In this document: positions 7,234 to 13,578 of the stretch, piece after piece
Layout of the letters: each line of letters starts with the position of its first letter
How positions within the stretch are numbered: the first letter of the stretch is position 1
Assembly (NCBI GenBank): GCA_963755075.1
Contig: CAVWKL010000125.1
Location: 1 to 13,578 of the forward strand
Source of the DNA: Roseiarcus sp963755075
GTDB lineage: Bacteria > Pseudomonadota > Alphaproteobacteria > Rhizobiales > Beijerinckiaceae
Length of the DNA stretch: 13,578 bases
Direction: 5' to 3'
Program-made: the position numbers and the translations under genes
The notes under the pieces: model-generated
What the model saw: the letters and a program-made list of their open reading frames with translations, nothing else
The model's database searches: none
Told to the model about the DNA's origin: nothing

Positions 7234-7551
7234 ATGCATGAGGGCGCTGCAAGCCCATTTGAACTCGATCATACTGCCCTGTTTCTGGATGTTGAAGGCG
7301 CGCTCATCGCGTTTGCGCCGACGCCGCAGAGCCTCTTCGCGCTCGCCGCCATCGGCCGCAGGGACGAGGCGCGCGAACGATTCGAGTGCATTCTCTCCTG
7401 CCGCGATGCGTTCGCGCGGTTGTCGGAAGACGTTCTCCCCGAGACCGGAGAGCTCTGGGGCAATTTCCCGCAAGCCGATTCGATGGCCGGGATCTTCAAC
7501 ACCGCGACGCCGCTGTCGTTGAGTTGGCGGGAGGCTTGGACATGCGCCTGA
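7234..7551 (+). pseudogene. In-frame otsB/GH15 remnant from an internal deletion
   Basis: This 105-codon frame joins pieces of two genes. Residues 8-32 (PFELDHTALFLDVEGALIAF then APTPQ) match the N-terminus of trehalose-6-phosphate phosphatase OtsB, a HAD enzyme. Residues from about 34 to the end (FALAAIGRRDEARERF, LSEDVLPETGELWGNFPQ, MAGIFNTATPLSLSWREAW) match the extreme C-terminus of GH15 glucoamylase-like proteins. In related bacteria otsB, a GH15 gene and otsA often lie in this order, so a deletion inside the operon explains the structure. Neither activity can survive: the HAD core and the GH15 catalytic domain are absent. HAD motif I is also degenerate, DVEGA in place of DxDGT. The start is ATG 7234 with GGAGG six bases before it. 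The stop overlaps the otsA start by 10 bases, so the remnant may still couple translation into otsA. Confidence 0.82.
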
Positions 7552-8966
7552 TCATCGTATCGAATCGTGTCGCCGTCCCCGATGAAGCCAAGAAAGCGAC
7601 GCCCGGCGGCCTCGCCGTGGCGGTGAAGGCGGCGCTGAAGAACCGAACCGGCGTCTGGTTCGGCTGGAGCGGCGAAATCGCCGAGGAACCGGCGACGCAA
7701 CCGCGATTCGTTGGGCGCAATCGCGTCACCTACGCCGTCGTCGATCTCTCCCGCGCCGATTTCGAGGAGTATTATGAGGGATTGGCGAACCGGGTGCTTT
7801 GGCCGATCCTTCATTATCGCGTCGACCTGCAGGCGTATTCGCGCGCCGACCAGAGCGGTTACCTGCGCGTCAACCGGCGCTTCGCCGACTCGCTCGACCT
7901 CTTCATCAAAGACGACGACGTCATCTGGGTGCACGACTACCACCTGATGCCGCTGGCGCGGGAGCTGCGCGCGCGCGGACGAATGAACCCGATCGGCTTC
8001 TACCTTCATATCCCCTGCGCGCCGCCCGACATCCTGCAGACGCTGCCGCATCACGAGGACATTCTCGGCAGCCTCGCCTATTACGATCTCATCGGCTTTC
8101 AGACCGAAAACGACCGCGACAACTTCGGCCACTATCTCGCCTTCCTGGGGGCGAAGCCCGGCCGCGGGCGCAGCTATTGGATCGATGGGCGTCAGACCCG
8201 CATCGGCGCCTTTCCCGTCGGCATTGAAACGGGCGCCTATTCGCGCCTGGCGCGCAACGCCGCGCGCTCGCCCTTCGTGCGACAAATCGCCGAGAGCCTC
8301 GCCGGGCGCCGCCTGGCGCTCGGCGTCGACCGGCTCGACTATTCCAAGGGGATCCTTCACCGCATCAACGCCTTCGACCGCTTTCTTGAGCTCTTCCCGG
8401 AGTGGCGCTCGCGCGTCACGTTTCTGCAAATCACGCCGAAGAGCCGCAGCGACATCAAGGCGTACGCGGCGATCGAAAACGAAGTGACGACCCTGATCGG
8501 CAAGATCAACGGCCGCTATGGCGAGGCGTCATGGACGCCGATCCGCTACGTCAACCGTTCCTACTCGCGCACCGCTCTGGCGGGCGTCTATCGCACCGCG
8601 GACGTGGCGCTGGTGACGCCCCTGCGCGACGGCATGAATCTCGTCGCCAAGGAGTATATCTCCGCCCAGGACGGCGACCGTCCGGGCGTTCTGGTGCTGT
8701 CGCAGTTCGCCGGCGCGGCGGCCGAGCTCGGCGGCGCGCTGATCGTCAATCCGCACGAGACCGAGGCGGTGGCGGCGGCGCTGAAGCAGGCCCTGGAAAT
8801 GCCGCTCGTCGAGCGCCGAGACCGTCACGCGCCGATGTTCGAGCATTTGCTCGCCTATGACGTCGAGCACTGGGCGGAATGCTTCCTCTCCTCGCTTCGC
8901 GAGGCGCGTCAACGGCCGGGCCTGGTCGAAGGGCTGCGCTCGATGTTCGGCGCTTCGGCGAGCTAG
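7542..8966 (+). CDS. otsA: Trehalose-6-phosphate synthase
   Basis: OtsA (GT20, GT-B fold) makes trehalose-6-phosphate from a nucleotide-glucose donor and glucose-6-phosphate in the cytoplasm, the first step of stress-linked trehalose synthesis. At 474 residues it has normal length. Substrate-site residues known from E. coli OtsA are present: Arg9 in SNRV, the PGGL loop (21-24), Tyr77/78, Trp87, Asp132 in VHDYHL, Arg264 and Lys269 in GVDRLDYSKG, Asp363 in TPLRDGMNLV and Glu371. The ATG at 7542 gives the family N-terminus MRLIIVSNRVAV and has GGAGG about 7 bases upstream, inside the remnant gene it overlaps. The partner phosphatase otsB is lost at this locus, so trehalose-6-phosphate must be dephosphorylated by an OtsB encoded elsewhere, or the pathway is impaired. 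Confidence 0.96.
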   Translation: MRLIIVSNRVAVPDEAKKATPGGLAVAVKAALKNRTGVWFGWSGEIAEEPATQPRFVGRNRVTYAVVDLSRADFEEYYEGLANRVLWPILHYRVDLQAYSRADQSGYLRVNRRFADSLDLFIKDDDVIWVHDYHLMPLARELRARGRMNPIGFYLHIPCAPPDILQTLPHHEDILGSLAYYDLIGFQTENDRDNFGHYLAFLGAKPGRGRSYWIDGRQTRIGAFPVGIETGAYSRLARNAARSPFVRQIAESLAGRRLALGVDRLDYSKGILHRINAFDRFLELFPEWRSRVTFLQITPKSRSDIKAYAAIENEVTTLIGKINGRYGEASWTPIRYVNRSYSRTALAGVYRTADVALVTPLRDGMNLVAKEYISAQDGDRPGVLVLSQFAGAAAELGGALIVNPHETEAVAAALKQALEMPLVERRDRHAPMFEHLLAYDVEHWAECFLSSLREARQRPGLVEGLRSMFGASAS

Positions 8967-9088
8967 CGCGGGCGGTCGTTCGCTCGAAGAACGCGACGGT
9001 CGGCCCAGGCCTCGATTCCGGCGCGCTTGACCGGCGTCGTCGTCGATCGGAATGTGTCGTCCATGCGACCTGCGCCGAGGTCTTTCCC

Positions 9089-9301
9089 ATGGATGAACTC
9101 GCCCTCTATGACATGGTTTGCCTCGAACGGCGATGCCCGACGTGCGGCGGGCGGACGCGGTTCGTCGGCAAGGACACGATGTCGGGCCGCGATAGGCGCG
9201 AATATGGTGGCGACGCCTGCGGCTGGAACCACGTTTTCGATGTCGGCGCCGCCTTGTGGGCGTTGATGTCCGACGCCAGTCGGGGCGAGGCTGACGACTG
9301 A
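9089..9301 (+). CDS. Small Cys-containing protein, possible zinc ribbon
   Basis: This 70-residue acidic protein starts at ATG 9089 with GAGG eight bases upstream. It has cysteines at 11, 16, 19 and 44 and His48, arranged as CLERRCPTCGG and later DACGWNH. A CxxC plus a distant C/H pair suggests a metal site or degenerate zinc ribbon, but the second pair is not a clean CxxC. I do not recognise the family. It lies 122 bases after otsA and 72 bases before DUF2277, all on the plus strand, so it may be transcribed with them. Its GC-rich codon use is like that of its neighbours. Confidence 0.55.
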   Translation: MDELALYDMVCLERRCPTCGGRTRFVGKDTMSGRDRREYGGDACGWNHVFDVGAALWALMSDASRGEADD

Positions 9302-9373
9302 GGCTCGCTGAGCCGCCACGCCGGGCCGCTGGGCGAGACGGCCGCACCGGCCTGCAAATCGCGGGAGTTGGAC

Positions 9374-9640
9374 ATGTGCCGTAACATCAAAACGCTGTTC
9401 AACTTCGATCCGCCGGCGAGCGACGACGAAATTCGCGCCTCGGCGCTGCAGTTCGTGCGCAAGCTGAGCGGTTTCGCCCATCCCTCGCAAGCCAACGCGC
9501 CGGCGTTCGGCCGGGCGGTCGACGAGGTCGCCGAGGCGGCGCGCCGGCTCATCGCGTCGCTGCAGAGCGCGCAGCCGCCGCGCGATCGCCAAAGCGAGGC
9601 GGCGAAGGCGCGGGAAAAAGCGCGGCGGCGGTTCGGCTAG
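9374..9640 (+). CDS. DUF2277 family protein
   Basis: The 88-residue protein begins MCRNIKTLFNFDPPASDDEI and continues with FVRKLSGFAHPS, AFGRAVDEVAEAARRL and a basic helical tail KAREKARRRFG. This is the DUF2277 pattern, found in many Proteobacteria and Actinobacteria and of unknown function. The ATG at 9374 is preferred over a TTG two codons earlier, because family members start at MCRN and GGGAG lies 6 bases before this ATG. It is small, helical and soluble, with no membrane segment. It converges with ppk2, and the two stops are 33 bases apart. Confidence 0.85.
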   Translation: MCRNIKTLFNFDPPASDDEIRASALQFVRKLSGFAHPSQANAPAFGRAVDEVAEAARRLIASLQSAQPPRDRQSEAAKAREKARRRFG

Positions 9641-9673
9641 GGGCGCACGGCGGCGACGCCGGCGACCTCCGGC

Positions 9674-10747
9674 CTACCCCTTGCGTCGGCTGGCGGGGTG
9701 GACCGCAGCGTCGAGGATGTTCTGGTGCGCGCCGATCACCAGCGACGACGAGCCGACGATCAGCGGGTCGGGCCCGATGACGACGCGATGGTCCTTGTTG
9801 TCGTAGGGCAGGCTGGAGAGGAAATGCAGCATGCAGTTGAGGCGAGCCCGTTTCTTGTCGTCGGACTTGATGATCGTCCAAGGCGCGTCGGCGGTGTCGG
9901 TGTTGAAGAACATCGCCTCCTTGGCCTCGGTGTAGTCGTCCCATTTGTCGAGCGAAGCCTTGTCGATCGGCGACAGCTTCCACTGCTTGAGCGGGTCGGT
10001 CTCGCGCGCCTGAAAGCGGCGCCGCTGTTCCTCGCGCGTGACCGAGAACCAATATTTATAGAGCCGCAGGCCGGTGCGCACCAACATGCGCTCGAGTTCC
10101 GGGCACTGGCGCATGAATTCGAGGTATTCGTTGGGCGTGCAGAAACCCATGACGCGCTCGACGCCGGCGCGGTTGTACCAGGAGCGGTCGAGGAAGACGA
10201 TTTCTCCGGCGGCGGGCAAGTGCGAGACATAGCGCTGAAAATACCATTGCGAACGCTCGCGCTCGCTCGGTTTGTCGAGCGCGACGATACGCGCGCCGCG
10301 CGGGTTGAGGTGCTCCATGAAGCGCTTGATCGTGCCCCCCTTGCCGGCGGCGTCGCGCCCCTCGAACAGCATAATGATCTTCTCGCCGGCCTCCTTGATC
10401 CAGGCCTGCGCCTTCAAGAGTTCCGCCTGTAGCGGCAGCATGCGTTCCAGATAGGCCTTTTCGCTGACCTTGGTCGTGTAGGGATAGTCGCCGGTCTCGA
10501 AGGCGCGGCGGATCGCGTCGGGATCGCGTCGCGACGGCGACTCGGTCTTGAGCGCCTTTGCCGGCTTCTTCGGCGCGGCGGGCGGCTCGGCGGGGGCGCT
10601 CGAAAACGTCAGCGAGGGAGTGTGCGCGACTTTGGCCGGCTGTTCGACCTTCGGCTCGGGAGCGATGGTTCTGGCGCCGGCGTCAGGCCCGGCGGGCGGG
10701 GCGCCGTCGAAGGGAACGTCTTTAGTGTTGGTGGTATCGATCGCCAT
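9674..10747 (-). CDS. ppk2: Polyphosphate kinase 2 (class I PPK2)
   Basis: PPK2 transfers phosphate between inorganic polyphosphate and nucleotides; class I members mainly phosphorylate nucleoside diphosphates, making ATP or GTP from polyphosphate. The 357-residue protein has Walker A FEGRDAAGKGGTIK (128-141), KPSERERSQWYFQRYV, Walker B FLDRSWYNRAGVERVMGF (185-202), and the lid helix EEQRRRFQAR (239-248). It is a single-domain form. Residues 1-75 are a low-complexity Pro/Ala/Lys-rich extension before the catalytic domain begins at RRAFETGDYPY. The ATG at 10747 is chosen because GGGAG lies 7 bases upstream; a longer frame to 10783 adds only an Arg-rich stretch. It is transcribed away from carB and converges on DUF2277. 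Confidence 0.95.
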   Translation of the reverse strand: MAIDTTNTKDVPFDGAPPAGPDAGARTIAPEPKVEQPAKVAHTPSLTFSSAPAEPPAAPKKPAKALKTESPSRRDPDAIRRAFETGDYPYTTKVSEKAYLERMLPLQAELLKAQAWIKEAGEKIIMLFEGRDAAGKGGTIKRFMEHLNPRGARIVALDKPSERERSQWYFQRYVSHLPAAGEIVFLDRSWYNRAGVERVMGFCTPNEYLEFMRQCPELERMLVRTGLRLYKYWFSVTREEQRRRFQARETDPLKQWKLSPIDKASLDKWDDYTEAKEAMFFNTDTADAPWTIIKSDDKKRARLNCMLHFLSSLPYDNKDHRVVIGPDPLIVGSSSLVIGAHQNILDAAVHPASRRKG

Positions 10748-10960
10748 GAGACATCTCCCGCCGCGCCGCGCGCGTGCGCCCATCGCCGTCTAACACAGGA
10801 TTCTTGCCCCCAGGTTAGCGCAGCGCCGCGGTCTTGGGAATCCGCCCAATTCGACGGGAGCGGGAGGTCAGTGCGGCGGCTTCGTCCCGCCGCCGCGCCG
10901 GCGGGTTCGCCGTTTTGGGCCCTTCCCTGCGCCGCAATTCTCGTCTAGTAGGGCCGGCGA

Positions 10961-11061
10961 GCCGCCGCGCGCTTGAAAGCGCGGCGGCGGCCCGCGAGGC
11001 CGCAATGGCCTTCGCTCAAGGACGCCTCGCTAGGCCCAAGCCTGCGGCGCGGCCTTTTTTT
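10961..11061 (+). promoter_or_regulatory. Three tandem hairpins: leader attenuator or small RNA candidate
   Basis: Hairpin 1 pairs GCCGCCGCGC (10961-10970) with GCGCGGCGGC (10979-10988), ten perfect base pairs around GCTTGAAA. Hairpin 2 pairs GCGAGGC (10994-11000) with GCCTCGC (11024-11030), with inner CCTT (11009-11012) and AAGG (11018-11021). Hairpin 3 pairs AGGCC (11032-11036) with GGCCT (11051-11055) and is followed by seven T. The only plus-strand gene nearby is carB, 58 bases downstream, and ppk2 reads the other way. The terminator therefore has no upstream gene to serve. It either attenuates the carB transcript or ends a separate small RNA. Neither role is proven, and I do not match it to a known RNA family. 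Confidence 0.45.
11032..11061 (+). terminator. Intrinsic-terminator-like hairpin with T7 tract
   Basis: AGGCC (11032-11036) pairs with GGCCT (11051-11055), with a possible further GCC/GGC pairing in the loop, followed by a run of T at 11055-11061. The stem is short but fully G/C apart from its closing A-T pair, and the T run is the longest in this part of the window. It lies before carB rather than after a gene, which suggests attenuation or a small RNA 3' end. Confidence 0.5.
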
Positions 11062-11119
11062 GTGCGCCGCCGACGTGCGATCGCCGCGCCGGGGTTGGCG
11101 GGCGAGCCCAGAGGATTTG

Positions 11120-13086
11120 ATGCCCAAACGGACCGATATTTCCACCATCCTGATCATCGGCGCCGGGCCGATCATCATCGGACAGGCGTGCGAATTCGAT
11201 TATTCCGGGACCCAGGCGTGCAAAACGCTGCGCGCCGAGGGCTATCGCATCGTCCTGGTCAACTCCAATCCCGCCACGATCATGACCGATCCGGACATGG
11301 CCGACCGCACCTATATCGAGCCCATCACCCCGGAAATCGTCGCCAAGATCATCGCCAAGGAACGCTACGCCGTTTCCGGCGGCTTCGCGCTGCTGCCGAC
11401 CATGGGGGGCCAGACCGCGCTCAATTGCGCGCTGTCGCTGAAGAAGATGGGCGTGCTCGAGCGTTTCGAGGTCGAAATGATCGGCGCCACGGCGCATGCG
11501 ATCGACAAGGCCGAGGATCGCGAATTGTTCCGCGAGGCGATGACCAGGATCGGCCTCAAGACGCCGCGCTCGCATCACGTCAGAACGCTCTCCAAGGCGC
11601 TCGCGGCGCTCGACGACATCGGCCTGCCGGCGATCATCCGGCCGAGCTTCACCATGGGCGGCACCGGCGGCGGCATCGCCTACAACAAAAGCGAATTCAT
11701 CGAGATCGTCGAGCGCGGCATCGACGCCTCGCCGACCGACGAGGTTCTCGTCGAGGAAAGCGTCCTCGGCTGGAAGGAATTCGAGATGGAGGTGGTGCGC
11801 GACAAGGCGGACAATTGCATTATCGTCTGTTCGATCGAAAACATCGATCCGATGGGCGTGCACACCGGCGACTCCATCACCGTCGCGCCGGCTCTGACCC
11901 TGACCGACAAGGAATTCCAGATCATGCGCGACGCCGCGATCGCGGTGCTGCGCGAAATCGGGGTCGAAACCGGCGGCTCGAACGTGCAGTTCGCCGTCAA
12001 TCCCGCCGACGGCCGCATGATCGTCATCGAAATGAACCCCCGCGTTTCGCGCTCTTCGGCGCTCGCCTCCAAGGCGACCGGCTTTCCCATCGCCAAGGTC
12101 GCGGCCAAGCTGGCGGTCGGCTACACCCTCGACGAGATCGCCAACGACATCACCGGGGGGCGACGCCGGCCTCGTTCGAGCCGACGATCGACTACATCGT
12201 CACCAAGGTTCCGCGGTTCGCCTTCGAGAAATTTCCCGGCGCCGAGCCCATTCTCACCACCGCGATGAAATCGGTGGGCGAAGCGATGGCGATCGGCCGC
12301 ACGTTCGCCGAATCGTTGCAGAAGGCGCTGCGCTCGCTGGAGACCGGCCTCACCGGCCTCGACGAAATCGAGATCGAAGGCCTCGGCAGGGGCGATGACC
12401 ACAACGCCTTGCGCGCGGCGATCGGCAAACCGACGCCCGATCGCCTGCTCAAGGTCGCGCAGGCGTTGCGCTTGGGGATGAGCGTGGCCGAAATCAACGA
12501 GGTCACCCGGATCGACCCCTGGTTCCTCGAGCGGGTCGCCGACATTGTCGCGCTCGAGGGGAAGGTCAGGCGCTTCGGCTTGCCCGCCGAGACCGAGAAC
12601 ATGCGCCTGCTGAAGGCGGCCGGGTTCTCCGATGCGCGGCTGGCTGCGCTGGCGGGAGTGGCGGAAGGCGACGTCGCCAAGGCGCGCGTCGCGCTCGGAG
12701 TCACGCCGGCGTTCAAGCGCGTCGACACCTGCGCGGCCGAATTCGCCTCGCCGACCGCCTACATGTATTCGACCTATGAGTTCCCGTTCGCCGGCGCGCT
12801 TGCTTGCGAAGCGCGCCCGAGCCGGCGCGACAAGATCGTCATTCTCGGCGGCGGGCCGAACCGCATCGGGCAGGGGATCGAATTCGACTATTGCTGCTGC
12901 CACGCCGCGTTCGGGTTGCGCGAGGCCGGCTTCGAGACGATCATGATCAATTGCAATCCGGAGACGGTGTCGACCGATTACGACACTTCGGATCGCCTTT
13001 ATTTCGAACCGCTGACCGCGGAGGACGTGCTCGCCATTCTGGACAAGGAGCGCGAGGCGGGGACCGCCTCGTCAAGAAAGAGGTAG
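11120..13086 (+). pseudogene. carB: Carbamoyl-phosphate synthase large subunit, frameshifted and truncated
   Basis: CarB makes carbamoyl phosphate from glutamine-derived ammonia, bicarbonate and two ATP, for arginine and pyrimidine synthesis. MPKRTDISTILIIGAGPIII starts the protein at ATG 11120, with AGAGGA just upstream. The first ATP-grasp half is complete to ITGG (344-347), including RPSFTMGGTGGG and EMNPRVSRSSALASKATG. At 12155-12160 six G stand where seven are needed. The frame shifts, and the correct sequence (ATPASFEPTIDYIVTKVPRF) resumes at 12160 in another frame. It continues through the oligomerisation region and into the second half (KIVILGGGPNRIGQGIEFDY, NCNPETVSTDYDTSDRLYFE). Homology ends after EREAGT near 13064, about residue 648 of the usual ~1,100. 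The second ATP-grasp domain and the MGS allosteric domain are missing. carB is normally essential for prototrophy, so sequencing or assembly error is as likely as true decay. Confidence 0.9.
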
Positions 13087-13239
13087 TCGTAGCCGCCAGT
13101 CCCGGCGCCGGGATTTTCTGCAACACGCGGTAGGTCCCTGCCGGCTCCTGTCTGCATCCTTGCCCTGCGCCGAAACCGCATCCCTGGGCGAGGTGGCGCT
13201 AACGAGCAGCACCACAAGAATCGACGAAAGCAGCTTCAT
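13066..13239 (-). pseudogene. 5' fragment of a secreted YncE-like beta-propeller protein
   Basis: On the minus strand, ATG 13239 has GGGAG seven bases upstream and begins MKLLSSILVVLLVSA, a good signal peptide ending near AVSAQ. Further on, two other frames give TYRVLQKIPAPG and GTGGYDYLFLDEA. Joined, they resemble the first blade of YncE/YVTN-type beta-propeller proteins, which often read YxVLxxIPxxGxGGWDYLxVD. Joining all three requires one extra base near 13163-13165 and another near 13101-13103, both at runs of three G. The similarity stops at DEA, at the junction with carB, so only about 58 codons are present. Without corrections the frame is a 55-residue peptide ending at 13072. The signal peptide and start are seen directly; the family call is a memory-based inference. 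Confidence 0.42.
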
Positions 13240-13578
13240 GAAAATCTCCCGTGGCGAAGGGCCAGCCGTCCGGGGTTTGTGCCCGGTTGCAACCCAGGAC
13301 CTTCTGCCGCCTCGCCCGCGAGTTTGCAACCGAAGAATCGCAACCCGCAGCCAAACATCCGTCTCGCGATTGCGCATGACAGCGCGTCGCGCTTGTCACT
13401 CCCACTGTCCATCATCGCCACCGTCGGAAATCAGAGGGCACGGACGTCCACGTAAACAACGGGGCTATTGGATTATCTGGCCACAATCGGTAAAGACAAG
13501 TGTGGTGTCGATACGGAAATTGGACTGGGTGGTGTGTCTTTCGGCATTGAATACCGCCAAGGGATAGACTTTGCCCAC
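13240..13578. other. Right-end region, mostly without supported genes
   Basis: This stretch lies upstream of the YncE-like fragment. It holds the TTGCAACC dyads and, from about 13380, DNA of lower GC content than the rest of the window. A frame from about 13456 (possible TTG start at 13468) is open to the window edge and reads DYLATIGKDKCGVDTEIGLG then GVSFGIEYRQGIDFAH. It looks protein-like but has only about 37 to 41 codons and no clear ribosome site. It could be the start, or an internal piece, of a rightward gene cut by the edge. Confidence 0.35.
13285..13331. promoter_or_regulatory. Paired TTGCAACC dyads upstream of the YncE-like start
   Basis: GGTTGCAACC (13285-13294) is a perfect 10-base palindrome. 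A near copy, GTTTGCAACC, lies at 13322-13331, 37 bases away. Together CGGTTGCAA (13284-13292) and TTGCAACCG (13324-13332) also form a larger inverted repeat. They lie 46 and 83 bases before the minus-strand start at 13239, where an operator would be expected. No regulator is encoded nearby, so the protein that might bind is unknown. Confidence 0.3.

Larger units (their letters stand above)
10748..11119. other. Divergent intergenic region between ppk2 and carB
   Basis: This 372-base region must hold the ppk2 promoter (leftward) and the carB promoter (rightward). The right half contains three consecutive hairpins (10961-11061) described separately. No supported gene lies here; rightward frames are antisense or Arg/Ala-rich noise. 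I could not identify convincing -35/-10 pairs for either gene. Confidence 0.5.

Noticed and set aside
6737..7258. 173-codon minus-strand frame before the trehalose locus
   Set aside because: Arg/Ala/Pro-rich with no ribosome site; likely chance openness in GC-rich DNA.
7269..8429. 386-codon minus-strand frame opposite otsA
   Set aside because: otsA is complete with all catalytic residues; the opposite frame has no recognisable domain.
6..8989. Shared 13-mer CGTTCGCTCGAAG at 6-18 and 8977-8989
   Set aside because: Too short, and the flanks do not match; plausible by chance in GC-rich DNA.
11030..11863. 277-codon minus-strand frame opposite carB
   Set aside because: Antisense to the conserved first ATP-grasp domain; it would also cover the hairpin array.
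12121..12903. 260-codon minus-strand frame opposite carB
   Set aside because: Shadow of the post-frameshift carB frame; no motifs.
13160..13567. 135-codon plus-strand frame at the right end
   Set aside because: Antisense to the signal-peptide start at 13239 and without a ribosome site or motif.
1..13578. CRISPR array, transposase, integrase, tRNA or rRNA
   Set aside because: No regularly spaced direct repeats, no mobile-element protein motifs and no tRNA-like cloverleaf or rRNA sequence recognised.

Overview
The window is GC-rich throughout, with strong G/C preference at third codon positions. Its proteins read as those of a Rhizobiales-type alphaproteobacterium: a Rhodopseudomonas-like malonyl-CoA synthetase (MatB), alphaproteobacterial DUF2628 and DUF2277 proteins, an otsB / GH15 / otsA trehalose locus, and a class I PPK2 with a long N-terminal extension. 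A methanotroph or methylotroph of the Beijerinckiaceae/Methylocystaceae group would fit, but no marker gene proves this. I see no phage, insertion sequence, CRISPR array, tRNA or rRNA.

Layout, left to right. Bases 1-68 may hold the 3' end of an upstream gene, followed by an imperfect palindromic intergenic repeat (194-281). A class II aldolase (425-1174, minus) is divergent from matB (1361-2884, plus). After a 488-base gap comes a two-gene plus-strand unit: a DUF2628 membrane protein (3373-3930) and a 905-residue PrsW-type intramembrane protease fused to TPRs and an unassigned C-terminal domain (3953-6670). A 560-base gap holds a consensus -10 box and a 40-codon small ORF with an excellent Shine-Dalgarno (6998-7120).

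The trehalose locus follows. otsA is intact (7542-8966). The two genes expected before it have collapsed into one 105-codon in-frame remnant (7234-7551): the first ~32 codons of otsB joined to the last ~72 codons of a GH15 glucoamylase-like gene. Two small genes follow, a Cys-containing 70-residue protein (9089-9301) and DUF2277 (9374-9640). Then comes convergent ppk2 (9674-10747, minus). Trehalose synthesis and polyphosphate-driven nucleotide recycling are both stress or energy-reserve functions, but only proximity links them here.

The last part is carB (11120 onward), preceded by three tandem hairpins ending in a T7 intrinsic-terminator-like structure (10961-11061). carB has a -1 frameshift in a G run at 12155-12160. 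At about 13064 its homology stops early in the second synthetase half and runs into the 5' end of an oppositely oriented gene that looks like a secreted YncE-type beta-propeller protein. That fragment also needs two single-base corrections. Together these point to either a damaged locus or a low-quality or chimeric contig end. I did not find a convincing new multi-gene system. The observations best worth following up are the collapsed otsB-GH15 remnant, the hairpin array before carB, the PrsW-TPR fusion and the carB/YncE junction.
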